64,000 nt of DNA, from the NCBI GenBank assembly GCA_002398875.1, contig DHCC01000026.1, forward strand, positions 15,380-79,379, in the 5' to 3' direction. Of the stretch, positions 44,214 to 53,689 are shown piece after piece. How positions within the stretch are numbered: position 1 is the first letter of the stretch; every line of letters starts with the position of its first letter. The notes beneath the pieces are model-generated. The model was not told the origin of the DNA. It was given only the letters and a program-made list of their open reading frames with translations, and did not search any database. The translations under genes were made by a program, and so were the position numbers. The stretch comes from Bacteroidales bacterium UBA4912 (lineage in GTDB: Bacteria; Bacteroidota; Bacteroidia; Bacteroidales; Dysgonomonadaceae).

Positions 44214-45085
44214 GTTTAAATATAAAAACATCGATAGATTCCAGAAACGGAAAAAACAAGCTGATATATATTCTTGTATGTCTATTTTCATTTTTAGCAA
44301 TGATTCCTCTTTTCCTAATTTTGTGGGATGTAGTTTCTAAGGGATACAAGAATTTTAATATAAACCTGTTCACAGAAGTAACTCCATCTTCTATGGATGC
44401 ATTAATTGCAAACATGAATGGAGACCCTATTCCGGGAGGTATTTTAAATGGTATTACAGGTTCTATATTAATTGTTGGATTAGCAATATTATTTTCAGTC
44501 CCGATTGGACTTTTTATAGGAATTTATTTGTCAGAGAACCGAGATAAAAAGTTTGCAGGTTTGGTAAGTTATCTAACGGATTTACTTCAGGGAATGCCAT
44601 CAATTGTTATTGGTATTATAGCCTACGCCTGGGTTGTGAAACCTTTGGGAGGTTACTCGGCTCTGGCCGGTAGTGTAGCTTTGACAATGATGATGTTGCC
44701 GATGATTGTAAGATCTACTGAAGAAACTTTGAAAATGTTGCCGGCTTCGTATAAAGAGGCTGGACTGGCATTAGGATCTTCTTATACAAGTGTTGTTTTT
44801 AATATATTATTACCTTCGGGGTTCGGGGGTATTTTTACGGGGATACTCCTTGCAATATCACGAGTTATGGGAGAAACAGCGCCTCTGATGCTTACTGCAT
44901 TAGGTGCTTCGGTGGTTAACTGGGATGTAATGGAACCTACCAGTGCACTGCCATTGTTGATATGGGATTTTTATAACGATCCTAACCTGGTTGAACTTGT
45001 TTGGTCCTCTTCACTATTATTATTAATTGTCATATTCCTATTGAACTGGATAGCTAAAATTGTAGCACGCAAATGGAAAGTATAA
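44210..45085 (+). CDS. pstA: phosphate ABC transporter permease PstA
   Basis: A 291-residue integral membrane protein with six hydrophobic segments. Hallmarks: DLLQGMPSIVIGIIAYAWVV, ALTMMMLPMIVRSTEE, KEAGLALGSSYTSVVFNILL and SRVMGETAPLMLTALG. It overlaps pstC by 4 bp at the start and pstB by 13 bp at the end, so translation of the three transporter genes is coupled. Confidence 0.95.
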   Translation: MSLNIKTSIDSRNGKNKLIYILVCLFSFLAMIPLFLILWDVVSKGYKNFNINLFTEVTPSSMDALIANMNGDPIPGGILNGITGSILIVGLAILFSVPIGLFIGIYLSENRDKKFAGLVSYLTDLLQGMPSIVIGIIAYAWVVKPLGGYSALAGSVALTMMMLPMIVRSTEETLKMLPASYKEAGLALGSSYTSVVFNILLPSGFGGIFTGILLAISRVMGETAPLMLTALGASVVNWDVMEPTSALPLLIWDFYNDPNLVELVWSSSLLLLIVIFLLNWIAKIVARKWKV

Positions 45086-45858
45086 AAATTACGAACGGGA
45101 TGAAACCTGTACTTCAAATGAAAGATGTCTCTGTGTCTTATGCACCGGACACCTATGCTGTAAAAAATGTAACCACGGATATTTATCCTAATACTATTAC
45201 TGCAATTATGGGACCTTCCGGATGTGGAAAGAGTACGTTACTGCGTGCGATAAACCGCATGCATGATCTCTATACAAATATTAAAACTACGGGAGAGATT
45301 ACACTTAAAGGGAATAATATATTTGATATGAATTCTATGGAAGTCCGCCGTATGGCAGGTATGGTATTTCAGCAACCTAATCCTTTTCCTACTATGAGCA
45401 TTTATGAGAATGTGCTGGCAGGTTATAAACTCAATGGAATAAGATTGAATAAAAAAGAAAAAGATGAGATTGTGGAGCAAAGTCTTCAGAGTGTGGCTTT
45501 GTGGGATGAAGTGAAAGATGTAATGAGCAAAAGAGGTTCGTTTCTTTCAGGAGGACAGCAACAGCGACTATGTATTGCACGAACTCTTGCGCTTAAGCCG
45601 GAGATATTATTGATGGATGAACCTACTTCGGCACTGGATCCGATATCTACCAACAAAATAGAGGAGCTGCTGTTGGAATTAAAGGATAAATTTACTATCA
45701 TTGTTGTGACGCACAACATGTCACAAGCTGCCAGAATTTCTGACAACTCTATGTTTATGTATCTTGGAGAACTGGTTGAACATGGTAATACAACACAAAT
45801 GTTCACTAAGCCAAAAAATAAACGTACGGAAGAGTATTTGACAGGTGTATTTGGTTAG
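45073..45858 (+). CDS. pstB: phosphate ABC transporter ATPase PstB
   Basis: A 261-residue ABC ATPase: Walker A GPSGCGKST, Q-loop VFQQPNPFPTMSIYENV (the PNPFPMSI-type stretch typical of PstB), signature LSGGQQQRLCIAR, Walker B LLMDEPTSALDP and the H-loop VVTHNM. The start lies 13 bp inside pstA; the ATG at 45100 (MKPVLQM) is an alternative. phoU follows after 67 bp. Confidence 0.96.
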   Translation: MESIKITNGMKPVLQMKDVSVSYAPDTYAVKNVTTDIYPNTITAIMGPSGCGKSTLLRAINRMHDLYTNIKTTGEITLKGNNIFDMNSMEVRRMAGMVFQQPNPFPTMSIYENVLAGYKLNGIRLNKKEKDEIVEQSLQSVALWDEVKDVMSKRGSFLSGGQQQRLCIARTLALKPEILLMDEPTSALDPISTNKIEELLLELKDKFTIIVVTHNMSQAARISDNSMFMYLGELVEHGNTTQMFTKPKNKRTEEYLTGVFG

Positions 45859-45925
45859 CCGCAAATTAGTTAACATTTATAGTTGTAAAGTAGAAGTGTA
45901 ATAAATATAATTTAAATCAATAAAG

Positions 45926-46666
45926 ATGGATGTGCAGAACGAATATAAATCCGAATCTCCGGTTAGAGGTATAAAAGATAAGTATCTGGACCAGTTACAC
46001 AGTGATTTTCAGCTGCTGTCTGAGGTGGTTCTCACGCAAATGATAAAGGCTGCAGAACTACTTCAGGATAATCACAATCCTGATATATTGGAACTATTAA
46101 AAAGAAATGAGAAGATTATTAATTCTCTGGATCTGACTATTAGAGAAAAGGTTATTAATGCAATAATGCTTTTTACGCCAAGAGCTTCTGATTTGCGCAG
46201 GCTTATGTCTTATCATGATATGATCATATCAATTGAGCGGGTAGGAGACCTGATTGAGAATATCAGCTTATCACTAAAAGAAATTGATTTCACTATTCCG
46301 GGATTTGAAGATTATAGAAAACCAGTGGATAAAATGTTTACTCAAACTGATAAAATGCTGAGAAAAGCAGTTTTTGCTTACTCCGGGTTGAGTAATGAGA
46401 TGGCTTATGATACTATATTAATGGATGATAAAGTTGATAAACTGGAACGAAAGATAGAGCGTAAGCTTGCAGAGGAGTTCAGTAATAAGCTTTTGGATAA
46501 ACAAACGCTTGTAAACATTATGAATCTAAACAGTATCTCATATTATCTCGAACGTATAGGCGATAAAGCAGTTGATATCGCCGAATCGGCTGTTTATCTT
46601 ATCGAAGGTAAAGATATACGACATGATAAAATAGTAAGAGTCAATAATCCCTCGGAAAATAAATAA
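45926..46666 (+). CDS. phoU: phosphate signalling protein PhoU
   Basis: A 246-residue all-helical protein with the two PhoU repeats; the metal-binding motifs appear as SYHDMIISIERVGDLIENI and NSISYYLERIGDKAVDIAES, matching E...ERxGD..xNI. In other bacteria PhoU couples PstSCAB activity to PhoR. It sits between pstB and phoB in the same run. Confidence 0.94.
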   Translation: MDVQNEYKSESPVRGIKDKYLDQLHSDFQLLSEVVLTQMIKAAELLQDNHNPDILELLKRNEKIINSLDLTIREKVINAIMLFTPRASDLRRLMSYHDMIISIERVGDLIENISLSLKEIDFTIPGFEDYRKPVDKMFTQTDKMLRKAVFAYSGLSNEMAYDTILMDDKVDKLERKIERKLAEEFSNKLLDKQTLVNIMNLNSISYYLERIGDKAVDIAESAVYLIEGKDIRHDKIVRVNNPSENK

Positions 46667-46688
46667 AGTAAGATAAATTATTTATATC

Positions 46689-47384
46689 ATGAAAGAGAGA
46701 ATTTTAGTTGTGGACGATGAGAAGGATATTTGCGATATTCTTCAGTTTAACCTTGAAAATGAAGGTTATATAGTGGATGTCGCTAATTCAGGTGAAGAAG
46801 CGATGGAAATGTTGACAGACGTTCATCAATTGATTATTCTTGATGTAATGATGGATGGTATTTCCGGTTTCAAGATGGCTGAAATGCTTAGAAAAAATGA
46901 GAATTATGTACCAATAATTTTTCTGACTGCAAAGAATACTGAAAACGATGTTTTAACAGGTTTCTCGCTTGGCGGTGATGATTATATAGCTAAACCTTTC
47001 TCAGTAAAGGAAGTACTTGCACGTGTAAGAGCACTGATAAAGAGAACTTCACTTATAATCCAACCGGCCGACACAAAGTGGAAACATGATGGTTTGAAGA
47101 TTGATATAACAACAAATAGTGTTACAATCGATGATAATGAAGTTTCCCTAACGAAAAAAGAATTTGAAATATTATCTTTGCTGGCTCAGGCTTCGCCAAA
47201 AGTTTTGACGAGAGCTGAAATACTTAGCAGTGTTTGGGGTGATAATGAATATGTACTGGACAGAACAGTTGACGTACATATTACCAGATTAAGAAAGAAA
47301 TTAGGTGATTATGCAAATGTAATCGTAAATCGCTCTGGATTTGGCTATTATCTTAATTTAAATGATAATAGTGAAAATGAATAA
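46689..47384 (+). CDS. phoB: phosphate regulon response regulator (OmpR/PhoB family)
   Basis: A 231-residue regulator: receiver domain (acidic pair Asp9/Asp10, phosphoacceptor Asp52 in LILDVMMDG, Thr and Lys in FLTAKN and YIAKPF), then an OmpR-type winged helix ending with LDRTVDVHITRLRKKLG. OmpR-family proteins of this type bind 11-bp-periodic direct repeats, and one such array lies in front of pstS. The gene overlaps phoR. The symbol rests on context within the pst operon. Confidence 0.9.
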   Translation: MKERILVVDDEKDICDILQFNLENEGYIVDVANSGEEAMEMLTDVHQLIILDVMMDGISGFKMAEMLRKNENYVPIIFLTAKNTENDVLTGFSLGGDDYIAKPFSVKEVLARVRALIKRTSLIIQPADTKWKHDGLKIDITTNSVTIDDNEVSLTKKEFEILSLLAQASPKVLTRAEILSSVWGDNEYVLDRTVDVHITRLRKKLGDYANVIVNRSGFGYYLNLNDNSENE

Positions 47385-49149
47385 AAAAATGAAAAGGAAA
47401 ATATCTTTCAAGAGACATATTATAGTCTATTTTTCAATTATCATCGCTGTTTTCACAGTTGGTATAATACTTTTTGAACAAAATCAGATAAAAAAAGAAC
47501 GTACCAACAGTTTGGAACGTACTCTTGAAAATAATGCTGATATTATTTACAAATTCCTGAAAAGTAACAATATATTCTTTGAGGTTGATGCTGATTTAGT
47601 TAATCAGCAATTACGTTATATGCAACCAGAGCTGCGTTTGACAATTATTGATTGGCAGGGAAAAGTTGTTTTTGACAATCTGCTGGATGAGCAAACAATG
47701 GAGAATCATCTTAACAGACCTGAGATACAGAAGACTATTACTTTTGGTGAGGGGTCTAATATTCGTCTGTCCGACAGCAATGATATCAAGTATTTATATT
47801 ATGCCAAGAAGTATGATGAGGGTGTTTTTATACGTATGGCGCTGCCCTACGATATGCAACTTCAATCGTTTATAAATTCAGAAAACAGTTTTGTCTATTT
47901 TATTCTACTTTTTTTTATTGTCTGTGTGTTGATGATGCTCTATTTTACTAATAGATTTACAAAATCTATTCGTGAACTGAGAGAATTTTCTTTAAGTCTT
48001 AAAAAAGGTAAGCCAATTCCGGAAGACTTTGAATTTACAGATGATGAAGTAGGAGAGGTCAGTGCTGATATTGTAGAGAATTACAGTCTATTACAGGAAA
48101 ATAGATTAAAACTTGCAACAGAAAGGGAGAAATTGCTGCAGCATTTTCAGTTATCAGAAGAGGGAATTGCAATATTTTCAGAAGACAGGAAAAAGATTTA
48201 TACCAACTCGCATTTTCTACAGTATCTAAACATAATTCTTGATAAGCCGACTCTTGAAGTGGAGCAATTGTTTTCTGAAACTTTATTTGCAGATTTTGTA
48301 GACTTCCTTGATCAGGAGAACCGTAAAAGTAATATGTATTCAAAACGGTTCGATAAGAGTGGAAGACAGTTTAATGTGAGGGTTCTAATTTTTGATGACA
48401 ACAATTTTGAGCTATATATCAGTGATATTACTAAATCTGAGAAAACACGTCTGCTGAAACAGGAAATGACTAATAATATTGCTCATGAGCTGAGAACACC
48501 TGTTACCAGCATAAGAGGTTATCTGGAAACAATTCTGAGTCTTTATAAAAATAGTGAAGATGAGGAAAATGGAAGAATTCAGAATTTCCTTGACAGGGCT
48601 TATGTTCAAACAATTCGTCTCTCAGAGCTTATTCAGGATATAAGTATGCTGACAAAAATTGAAGAGGCTGCTGATAGATTTGAACTGGAGTCTGTAAATA
48701 TCAAAGAACTTTTAACTGAGTTGAAATCAGATCTTTCAGTACAACTAAAAGATAAGCTGGATAATTTTTTAATTGATGTTGCTGATAGCGTAGTAATTAA
48801 TGGCAGTCGAACACTGCTATATTCTATTTTTAGGAATCTTACAGAGAATTCTATTTCTTACGGAGGTGATAACATTGATATAGTTGTACGTTGTTACAGC
48901 GAAAATGATGATGCTTTTTACTTTGAGTATTACGATACAGGAGTAGGAATTGAGGAGAAGCATCTTACGCGTATATTCGAGCGTTTCTATCGTATTAATG
49001 AAGGTCGAACACGCAATAGTGGCGGATCAGGACTAGGCTTGTCTATTGTTAAGAATGCTGTATTATTTCATAAAGGCAGCATAATAGCAAAAAACCGTCC
49101 TGATGGAGGATTGTATTTCTTAATAACTTTTCCCAAGGGGATTAAATAA
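47377..49149 (+). CDS. phoR: phosphate regulon sensor histidine kinase (PhoR-like)
   Basis: About 590 residues from the ATG at 47377, which overlaps the phoB stop by 8 bp; an ATG at 47362 is also in frame. Order: membrane segment (about 15-32), a periplasmic loop of about 135 residues, second membrane segment (about 175-195), HAMP-like linker, a PAS-like region (about 250-350), HisKA with His370 in NNIAHELRTPV, and HATPase with GVGIEEKHLTRIFERFYR and GGSGLGLSIVKNA. The periplasmic loop is larger than in E. coli PhoR, which has almost none. Confidence 0.9.
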   Translation: MNKKMKRKISFKRHIIVYFSIIIAVFTVGIILFEQNQIKKERTNSLERTLENNADIIYKFLKSNNIFFEVDADLVNQQLRYMQPELRLTIIDWQGKVVFDNLLDEQTMENHLNRPEIQKTITFGEGSNIRLSDSNDIKYLYYAKKYDEGVFIRMALPYDMQLQSFINSENSFVYFILLFFIVCVLMMLYFTNRFTKSIRELREFSLSLKKGKPIPEDFEFTDDEVGEVSADIVENYSLLQENRLKLATEREKLLQHFQLSEEGIAIFSEDRKKIYTNSHFLQYLNIILDKPTLEVEQLFSETLFADFVDFLDQENRKSNMYSKRFDKSGRQFNVRVLIFDDNNFELYISDITKSEKTRLLKQEMTNNIAHELRTPVTSIRGYLETILSLYKNSEDEENGRIQNFLDRAYVQTIRLSELIQDISMLTKIEEAADRFELESVNIKELLTELKSDLSVQLKDKLDNFLIDVADSVVINGSRTLLYSIFRNLTENSISYGGDNIDIVVRCYSENDDAFYFEYYDTGVGIEEKHLTRIFERFYRINEGRTRNSGGSGLGLSIVKNAVLFHKGSIIAKNRPDGGLYFLITFPKGIK

Positions 49150-49176
49150 TTTTTCAGTTATAATTATTTCAATATA

Positions 49177-50019
49177 ATGAAGTTTGTAGGAGCCCACGTA
49201 AGTGCATCAGGTGGAGTGGAAAATGCACCTGTTAATGCAAATAATATTGGAGCTAAAGCATTTGCTTTTTTTACAAAAAATCAGCGTCAGTGGTTTGCTT
49301 CACCTTATAAAGAGGAAAACATTATTAATTTCAAGACACGTTGTGAAGAGTTTGGTTATTCTGCAAGTAATATCCTTCCTCATAGCAGTTATCTTATCAA
49401 TTTAGGTAACCCAACAGATGAAGGTGTTAAGAAGTCACGTGAGGCATTTTTTGATGAGATGCAGCGCTGTGAGCAGTTAGGTATAGACAGACTGAATTTT
49501 CATCCGGGTAGTCATCTTAACGAGATATCAGTGGAAGAGTGTCTTGATAGGATAGCTGAATCTATTAATATGGCTCTGGACAGAACAACAGGTGTTTGTG
49601 CTGTTCTTGAAAACACGGCAGGGCAGGGTACCAACCTGGGTCATACTTTCGAACAGCTTGCTTATATTATTGATAAGGTTGAAGATAAAAGCAGAGTAGG
49701 TGTGTGTTTGGATACAGCTCATACTTTGGCAGCAGGGTATGAAATAAGAACACGTGAAACTTATGATGAAACGTTTCAGAAATTTGATGAAATTATAGGT
49801 TTCTCTTATCTGAAGGGAATGCATATAAATGATTCAAAAAAAGAACTTGCATCAAGAGTTGACCGTCACGATAGTTTGGGCAAGGGATTAATGAATATGG
49901 ATTTGTTCACTTTTATTATGAATGATCCCCGCATGGATAATTTGCCTTTAATTCTTGAAACACCTGATGAGTTGCTATGGGCTGAAGAAATTCAACTATT
50001 GTACTCATTGCAAAAATAA
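49177..50019 (+). CDS. nfo: endonuclease IV (AP endonuclease)
   Basis: A 280-residue TIM-barrel enzyme that cuts DNA at abasic sites, with three-zinc-site signatures NFHPGSHL, VLENTAGQGTNLG, GVCLDTAHTLAAGY, and HINDSKKELASRVDRHDSLG. Complete length. It starts 27 bp after phoR on the same strand with no terminator between, so it may be transcribed with the phosphate operon. Confidence 0.96.
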   Translation: MKFVGAHVSASGGVENAPVNANNIGAKAFAFFTKNQRQWFASPYKEENIINFKTRCEEFGYSASNILPHSSYLINLGNPTDEGVKKSREAFFDEMQRCEQLGIDRLNFHPGSHLNEISVEECLDRIAESINMALDRTTGVCAVLENTAGQGTNLGHTFEQLAYIIDKVEDKSRVGVCLDTAHTLAAGYEIRTRETYDETFQKFDEIIGFSYLKGMHINDSKKELASRVDRHDSLGKGLMNMDLFTFIMNDPRMDNLPLILETPDELLWAEEIQLLYSLQK

Positions 50020-50141
50020 AGTGCATATTTAGGGGACAATTATGTCCTTGTTGAAAAAGTCTCAAAAAATATATATCTAAACATCTATTCTGTTCTATAA
50101 AAAATAATCAGATCTGAATAATAAACAGAATATAGAAAAAA

Positions 50142-50182
50142 AAAGAAAGCGCCTGAACCAATAAGGATCAAGCGCTTTCTTT
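50142..50182. terminator. bidirectional intrinsic terminator between nfo and the GH20 gene
   Basis: Stem AAAGAAAGCGC / GCGCTTTCTTT with an imperfectly paired 19-nt interior. A run of A precedes it and T-rich DNA follows, so it can work for both convergent genes. Confidence 0.85.
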
Positions 50183-50203
50183 GTGAATTACTTCAATGAA
50201 GGC

Positions 50204-52534
50204 TTAGTTTAAGCTTATCTCATCTACAAAGATAAAAGCATTCCTGCCGCTTCCTGGATGCCATTCAGGCATTACTGAGTGTTTGATTGTTATCTTATAG
50301 TAACGAGCTGTAACAGGCTCAAAAGTGATATTGTGAGTGGATATTTCAGCCCAATGTTCATTCCTTTCATCTGTGATTTTCTCAGAGATTACAGTTGTGA
50401 AACTGTTTTTATCATCGGAAGACTCTATAATTATTTCGGAAGTATCAAATATCCAATCGCCTGTAACTACTGAATTATTTATTCCAACTGAACTGATTTC
50501 TGTTGGCTGCTGCATGTCAATTACTGCAACCAGATCTTCTCCTTGAAATCCAATCCATCTGCCGGTACGGTAATTGGTGTTTTTTCCGGTTAGTCCGTCA
50601 ACCAGCATATCTGCACCCGAATATTCATAACTGCGAGCTGGTGTGGTAAGTAACTCAACTGGTTTGTAAGTTGCTTTGTTGACTTTAACTACTTCCTTCA
50701 AAATCTTGCTCTTAACACCGTCGCGTATGGCAACTGCACTTATTTCGGAATCTTCATTTATTGAAAACTCTCCTTCATATTTGATAGAAGACTCAGAGGG
50801 TTCACTGCCGTCTAGTGAATAAAAAACATCTGCATCATCAATTGTTGAAAAGTGTACATCAAGACTGTTTGTTTCGAAATTCGGAGTGAACTTTCCTTGA
50901 ACATCAAATACATGTGTTGCGTAGGTATAATCCAATTTATCGTAATGTTTTATTAGTCGAGGCAATCTTTCAAGAAAATTCTCATAATTTTTATTCTCGG
51001 GTTGCATCCACTGAACTTCACTCATTGCTGCCAGCCTGGGAAGGACCATATATTCAACATGCCAGGGTTCTTTGATATACTCAGTCCACAAGTTAGCCTG
51101 GGGTCCAAGAATATGTTTCTTTTCATCATCTGTTAAGATATCAGGAGCGGGTTCAAAACTATATACCTGTTCAAGTGGAAGAAAACCTCCGATACCTAAA
51201 GGTTCCTCATCAGTATTCTGTGCTTGATAATAGTCGAAATATGCATAAGTTGTAGGCGTCATAATCACATCGTGTCCCATTCTGGCAGCCTGAATTCCGC
51301 CATCCATACCTCGCCATGACATTACTGTTGCATTTGGAGCAAGCTCACCTTCAAGTATCTCATCCCAACCAATAATTCTTCTGCCGTGGCTATTAAGAAA
51401 CTTTTCAACTCGGGCAGTTACATAACTTTGAAGGTAATGTTCGGCTTTATGTCCATTCTTGTCTGTTAATCCCAGTTCTTTAATACGAGCCTGACAATGT
51501 GGACACTCTTCCCATCTTGTTTTAGGAGCTTCATCACCACCTATATGTATATATTCTGAAGGGAAGATCTCCATCACTTCAGTTAGTACTGCTTCAAGAA
51601 AAGTAAAAGTCTCCTCTTTTCCGGCACACAGAATATCATCGAAAACACCCCATTCACCTACAACTTTATAAGGTCCTCCTGTACAACCAAGTTCTGGGTA
51701 TGCAGTCAGAGCTGCAAGCATGTGTCCCGGAAGGTCTACTTCAGGTATAACTGTTATATATCTCTCTTTTGCATATTCTACAACATCCCTAAGCTCTTCT
51801 TTTGTGTAGTAGCCTCCGTGTGGTATGCCATCATATTCACCTGAATTACGACCAATAACTGTTTCGCTCCTCATAGAGCCAATTTCAGTAAGTTTTGGAT
51901 ATGAATCAATTTCTATTCTCCAACCCTGATCCTCAGTAAGATGCCAATGGAAACGATTGACATTGTGAAGTGCAAGCATATCAATATATTTTTTAACAAA
52001 ATCAACCGGCTGGAAATGGCGTGCGACATCAAGACTCATTCCTCTGTATCCAAACCTGGGCTCATCGTTTATATTTACTGCTGAGTATTGTACAGTTCCA
52101 GCCTTTTCAATCGGGGTAGCTTTTCTTAATGTTTGAATGCCATAAAATACACCTGCTTCAGTCGCACCTGTAATGGTTATTGTTTTACTGTTTACATTAA
52201 TATTATATGCTTCCAAATTATCACTGTCAAGTCCGGTTGCGAGTATAATTGCATTCTCTACCAAAGATTCGGTACTTACAGAGGTTTTTAAACCTGTAGC
52301 AATATTAATGTATTCTGCCAAAAACTCAGCATTACGCTTCATTTTATCATTCCCCTCAGGGTAAATTATCTTAGTGGCTGAGGTTAGTGAGAAAGCTTCT
52401 CCGGTTTCCTGAGTTATCTCTTTTGGAAGAGGTACTACATCATAATCTGCTTTAGAAGTATTTCGTCCTCCCATACTGCATGAAGTGATAAAACCTAAAA
52501 GCAATAAGAAAAATAATTGTTTAAACATTTGCAT
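50204..52534 (-). CDS. GH20 beta-N-acetylhexosaminidase lipoprotein
   Basis: A 776-residue lipoprotein (lipobox ITSC, Cys19) that removes terminal GlcNAc or GalNAc from glycans. Order: GH20b non-catalytic domain (about 35-150), TIM barrel starting RFGYRGMSLDVARHF, with the catalytic pair Asp334-Glu335 in HIGGDEAPKTRWEECPHC and the later ATVMSWRGMDGG and WTEYI, a chitobiase-type C-terminal domain (FYSLDGSEPSESS, about 585-635), and a final beta-sandwich of F5/8C type (about 640-776). A start at 52528 (MFKQLFF) is equally good. It lies 31 bp downstream of cutC on the same strand. Confidence 0.94.
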   Translation of the reverse strand: MQMFKQLFFLLLLGFITSCSMGGRNTSKADYDVVPLPKEITQETGEAFSLTSATKIIYPEGNDKMKRNAEFLAEYINIATGLKTSVSTESLVENAIILATGLDSDNLEAYNINVNSKTITITGATEAGVFYGIQTLRKATPIEKAGTVQYSAVNINDEPRFGYRGMSLDVARHFQPVDFVKKYIDMLALHNVNRFHWHLTEDQGWRIEIDSYPKLTEIGSMRSETVIGRNSGEYDGIPHGGYYTKEELRDVVEYAKERYITVIPEVDLPGHMLAALTAYPELGCTGGPYKVVGEWGVFDDILCAGKEETFTFLEAVLTEVMEIFPSEYIHIGGDEAPKTRWEECPHCQARIKELGLTDKNGHKAEHYLQSYVTARVEKFLNSHGRRIIGWDEILEGELAPNATVMSWRGMDGGIQAARMGHDVIMTPTTYAYFDYYQAQNTDEEPLGIGGFLPLEQVYSFEPAPDILTDDEKKHILGPQANLWTEYIKEPWHVEYMVLPRLAAMSEVQWMQPENKNYENFLERLPRLIKHYDKLDYTYATHVFDVQGKFTPNFETNSLDVHFSTIDDADVFYSLDGSEPSESSIKYEGEFSINEDSEISAVAIRDGVKSKILKEVVKVNKATYKPVELLTTPARSYEYSGADMLVDGLTGKNTNYRTGRWIGFQGEDLVAVIDMQQPTEISSVGINNSVVTGDWIFDTSEIIIESSDDKNSFTTVISEKITDERNEHWAEISTHNITFEPVTARYYKITIKHSVMPEWHPGSGRNAFIFVDEISLN

Positions 52535-52565
52535 TTTATCTATAATTTAAGAATTGTACAAATTG

Positions 52566-53318
52566 TTAATTTTTAAGCGCTTGGATAGTGTTTCTTACTT
52601 TTTCTGAGCTTGTTACAAGCTCTTCAAATTCATTGATTACTATCGATGTTCCTCCCATTTTTAAATTGGGATTGCGATACAACATTCCACTTTCTATGGG
52701 CTCTCTTGCCGAAAGATGAAACTCAATTGCACCTGTTTCACGGGCAAGGTGCAAAATGTTATCTGCATTTACGCCACTACCAGGCATTATTATGATACGA
52801 TCACCGGCTCTTTCAACCAGTTCTTTAAGAAGATTTATACCCTCAACTGCCTTTGGTTGTTGACCTGATGTCAATATACGGTCACAACCAAGTTCAATAA
52901 TTTTTTCAAGAGCATCATAAGGGTCCCTGCACATATCAAAAGCTCTGTGAAATGTAATGCTCATATCTCCGGCAGCATCAATTAGCTCCTTGTTTCTTTT
53001 CATATCAATATCGCCCTCGGGATTCAGGCAGCCAATAACAACTCCATCAACACCTAATCTGCCAGCATTTTCAATATCTTTTAGCATTATTTTGTGTTCA
53101 AGATCATTGTAGAGAAAATCACCCCCACGAGGGCGAATTATTACATTAAGTTTAATTTTCAAAAGTTCACGTGCCAATACTATATCACCATAAGATGGAG
53201 TAGTTCCACCTTCTGGAATTCCAGCACACAACTCTACACGATAGGCTCCACCTTTTTGCGCTTCAATACAGCTCTTAACTGAATTTGCGCATATCTCGAG
53301 TAAGTAATCGTTTGTCAT
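52566..53318 (-). CDS. cutC: CutC family protein (copper homeostasis family)
   Basis: A 250-residue TIM-barrel protein with family blocks LEICANSVKSCIEAQKGGAY, RVELCAGIPEGGTTPSYG, VIIRPRGGDFLYND, GVVIGCLNPEGDID, FHRAFDMCRDPYDALE and GCDRILTSGQ. The biochemical function of CutC is not settled; the copper link comes from an E. coli phenotype. It appears to be cotranscribed with the GH20 gene, a pairing that hints at glycan metabolism here, but this is inference. Confidence 0.92.
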   Translation of the reverse strand: MTNDYLLEICANSVKSCIEAQKGGAYRVELCAGIPEGGTTPSYGDIVLARELLKIKLNVIIRPRGGDFLYNDLEHKIMLKDIENAGRLGVDGVVIGCLNPEGDIDMKRNKELIDAAGDMSITFHRAFDMCRDPYDALEKIIELGCDRILTSGQQPKAVEGINLLKELVERAGDRIIIMPGSGVNADNILHLARETGAIEFHLSAREPIESGMLYRNPNLKMGGTSIVINEFEELVTSSEKVRNTIQALKN

Positions 53319-53367
53319 TTGATTTAATAAATATAATGATAAAAGAAAAATATTTCAATTACTAGTG

Positions 53368-53375
53368 CAAACATA
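53368..53375 (-). promoter_or_regulatory. candidate -7 element for cutC-GH20
   Basis: The - strand reads TATGTTTG (TAnnTTTG), 50 bp before the cutC ATG. The rest of the 371-bp interval 53319-53689 is AT-rich, with no gene or strong hairpin that I can see. Confidence 0.38.
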
Positions 53376-53689
53376 ATAAAAACATAATGATATAACAGAA
53401 TTATCGTGTGTTATGATACTGTAATATTAATAAACAAAATTCAATAAATCTATACTGTGTTTGTTGTATAAATCACCAAATTATAAACTTCAAGATGACG
53501 TTCAAAAATATTAATTTGGTTATATTTTTTGTTACTACTTCTATAGCAATATTTTCGAAGAGACTAAATAAAAGTTTTAAAACTAATTTAATGTCTATGT
53601 TGTTTTATAGTAATATGTACTTAATTTTTGTAAGTTACTGAAAAGTTGTAGACTTATTGCCAATACTCAACCATTTAATTCATACCGGT

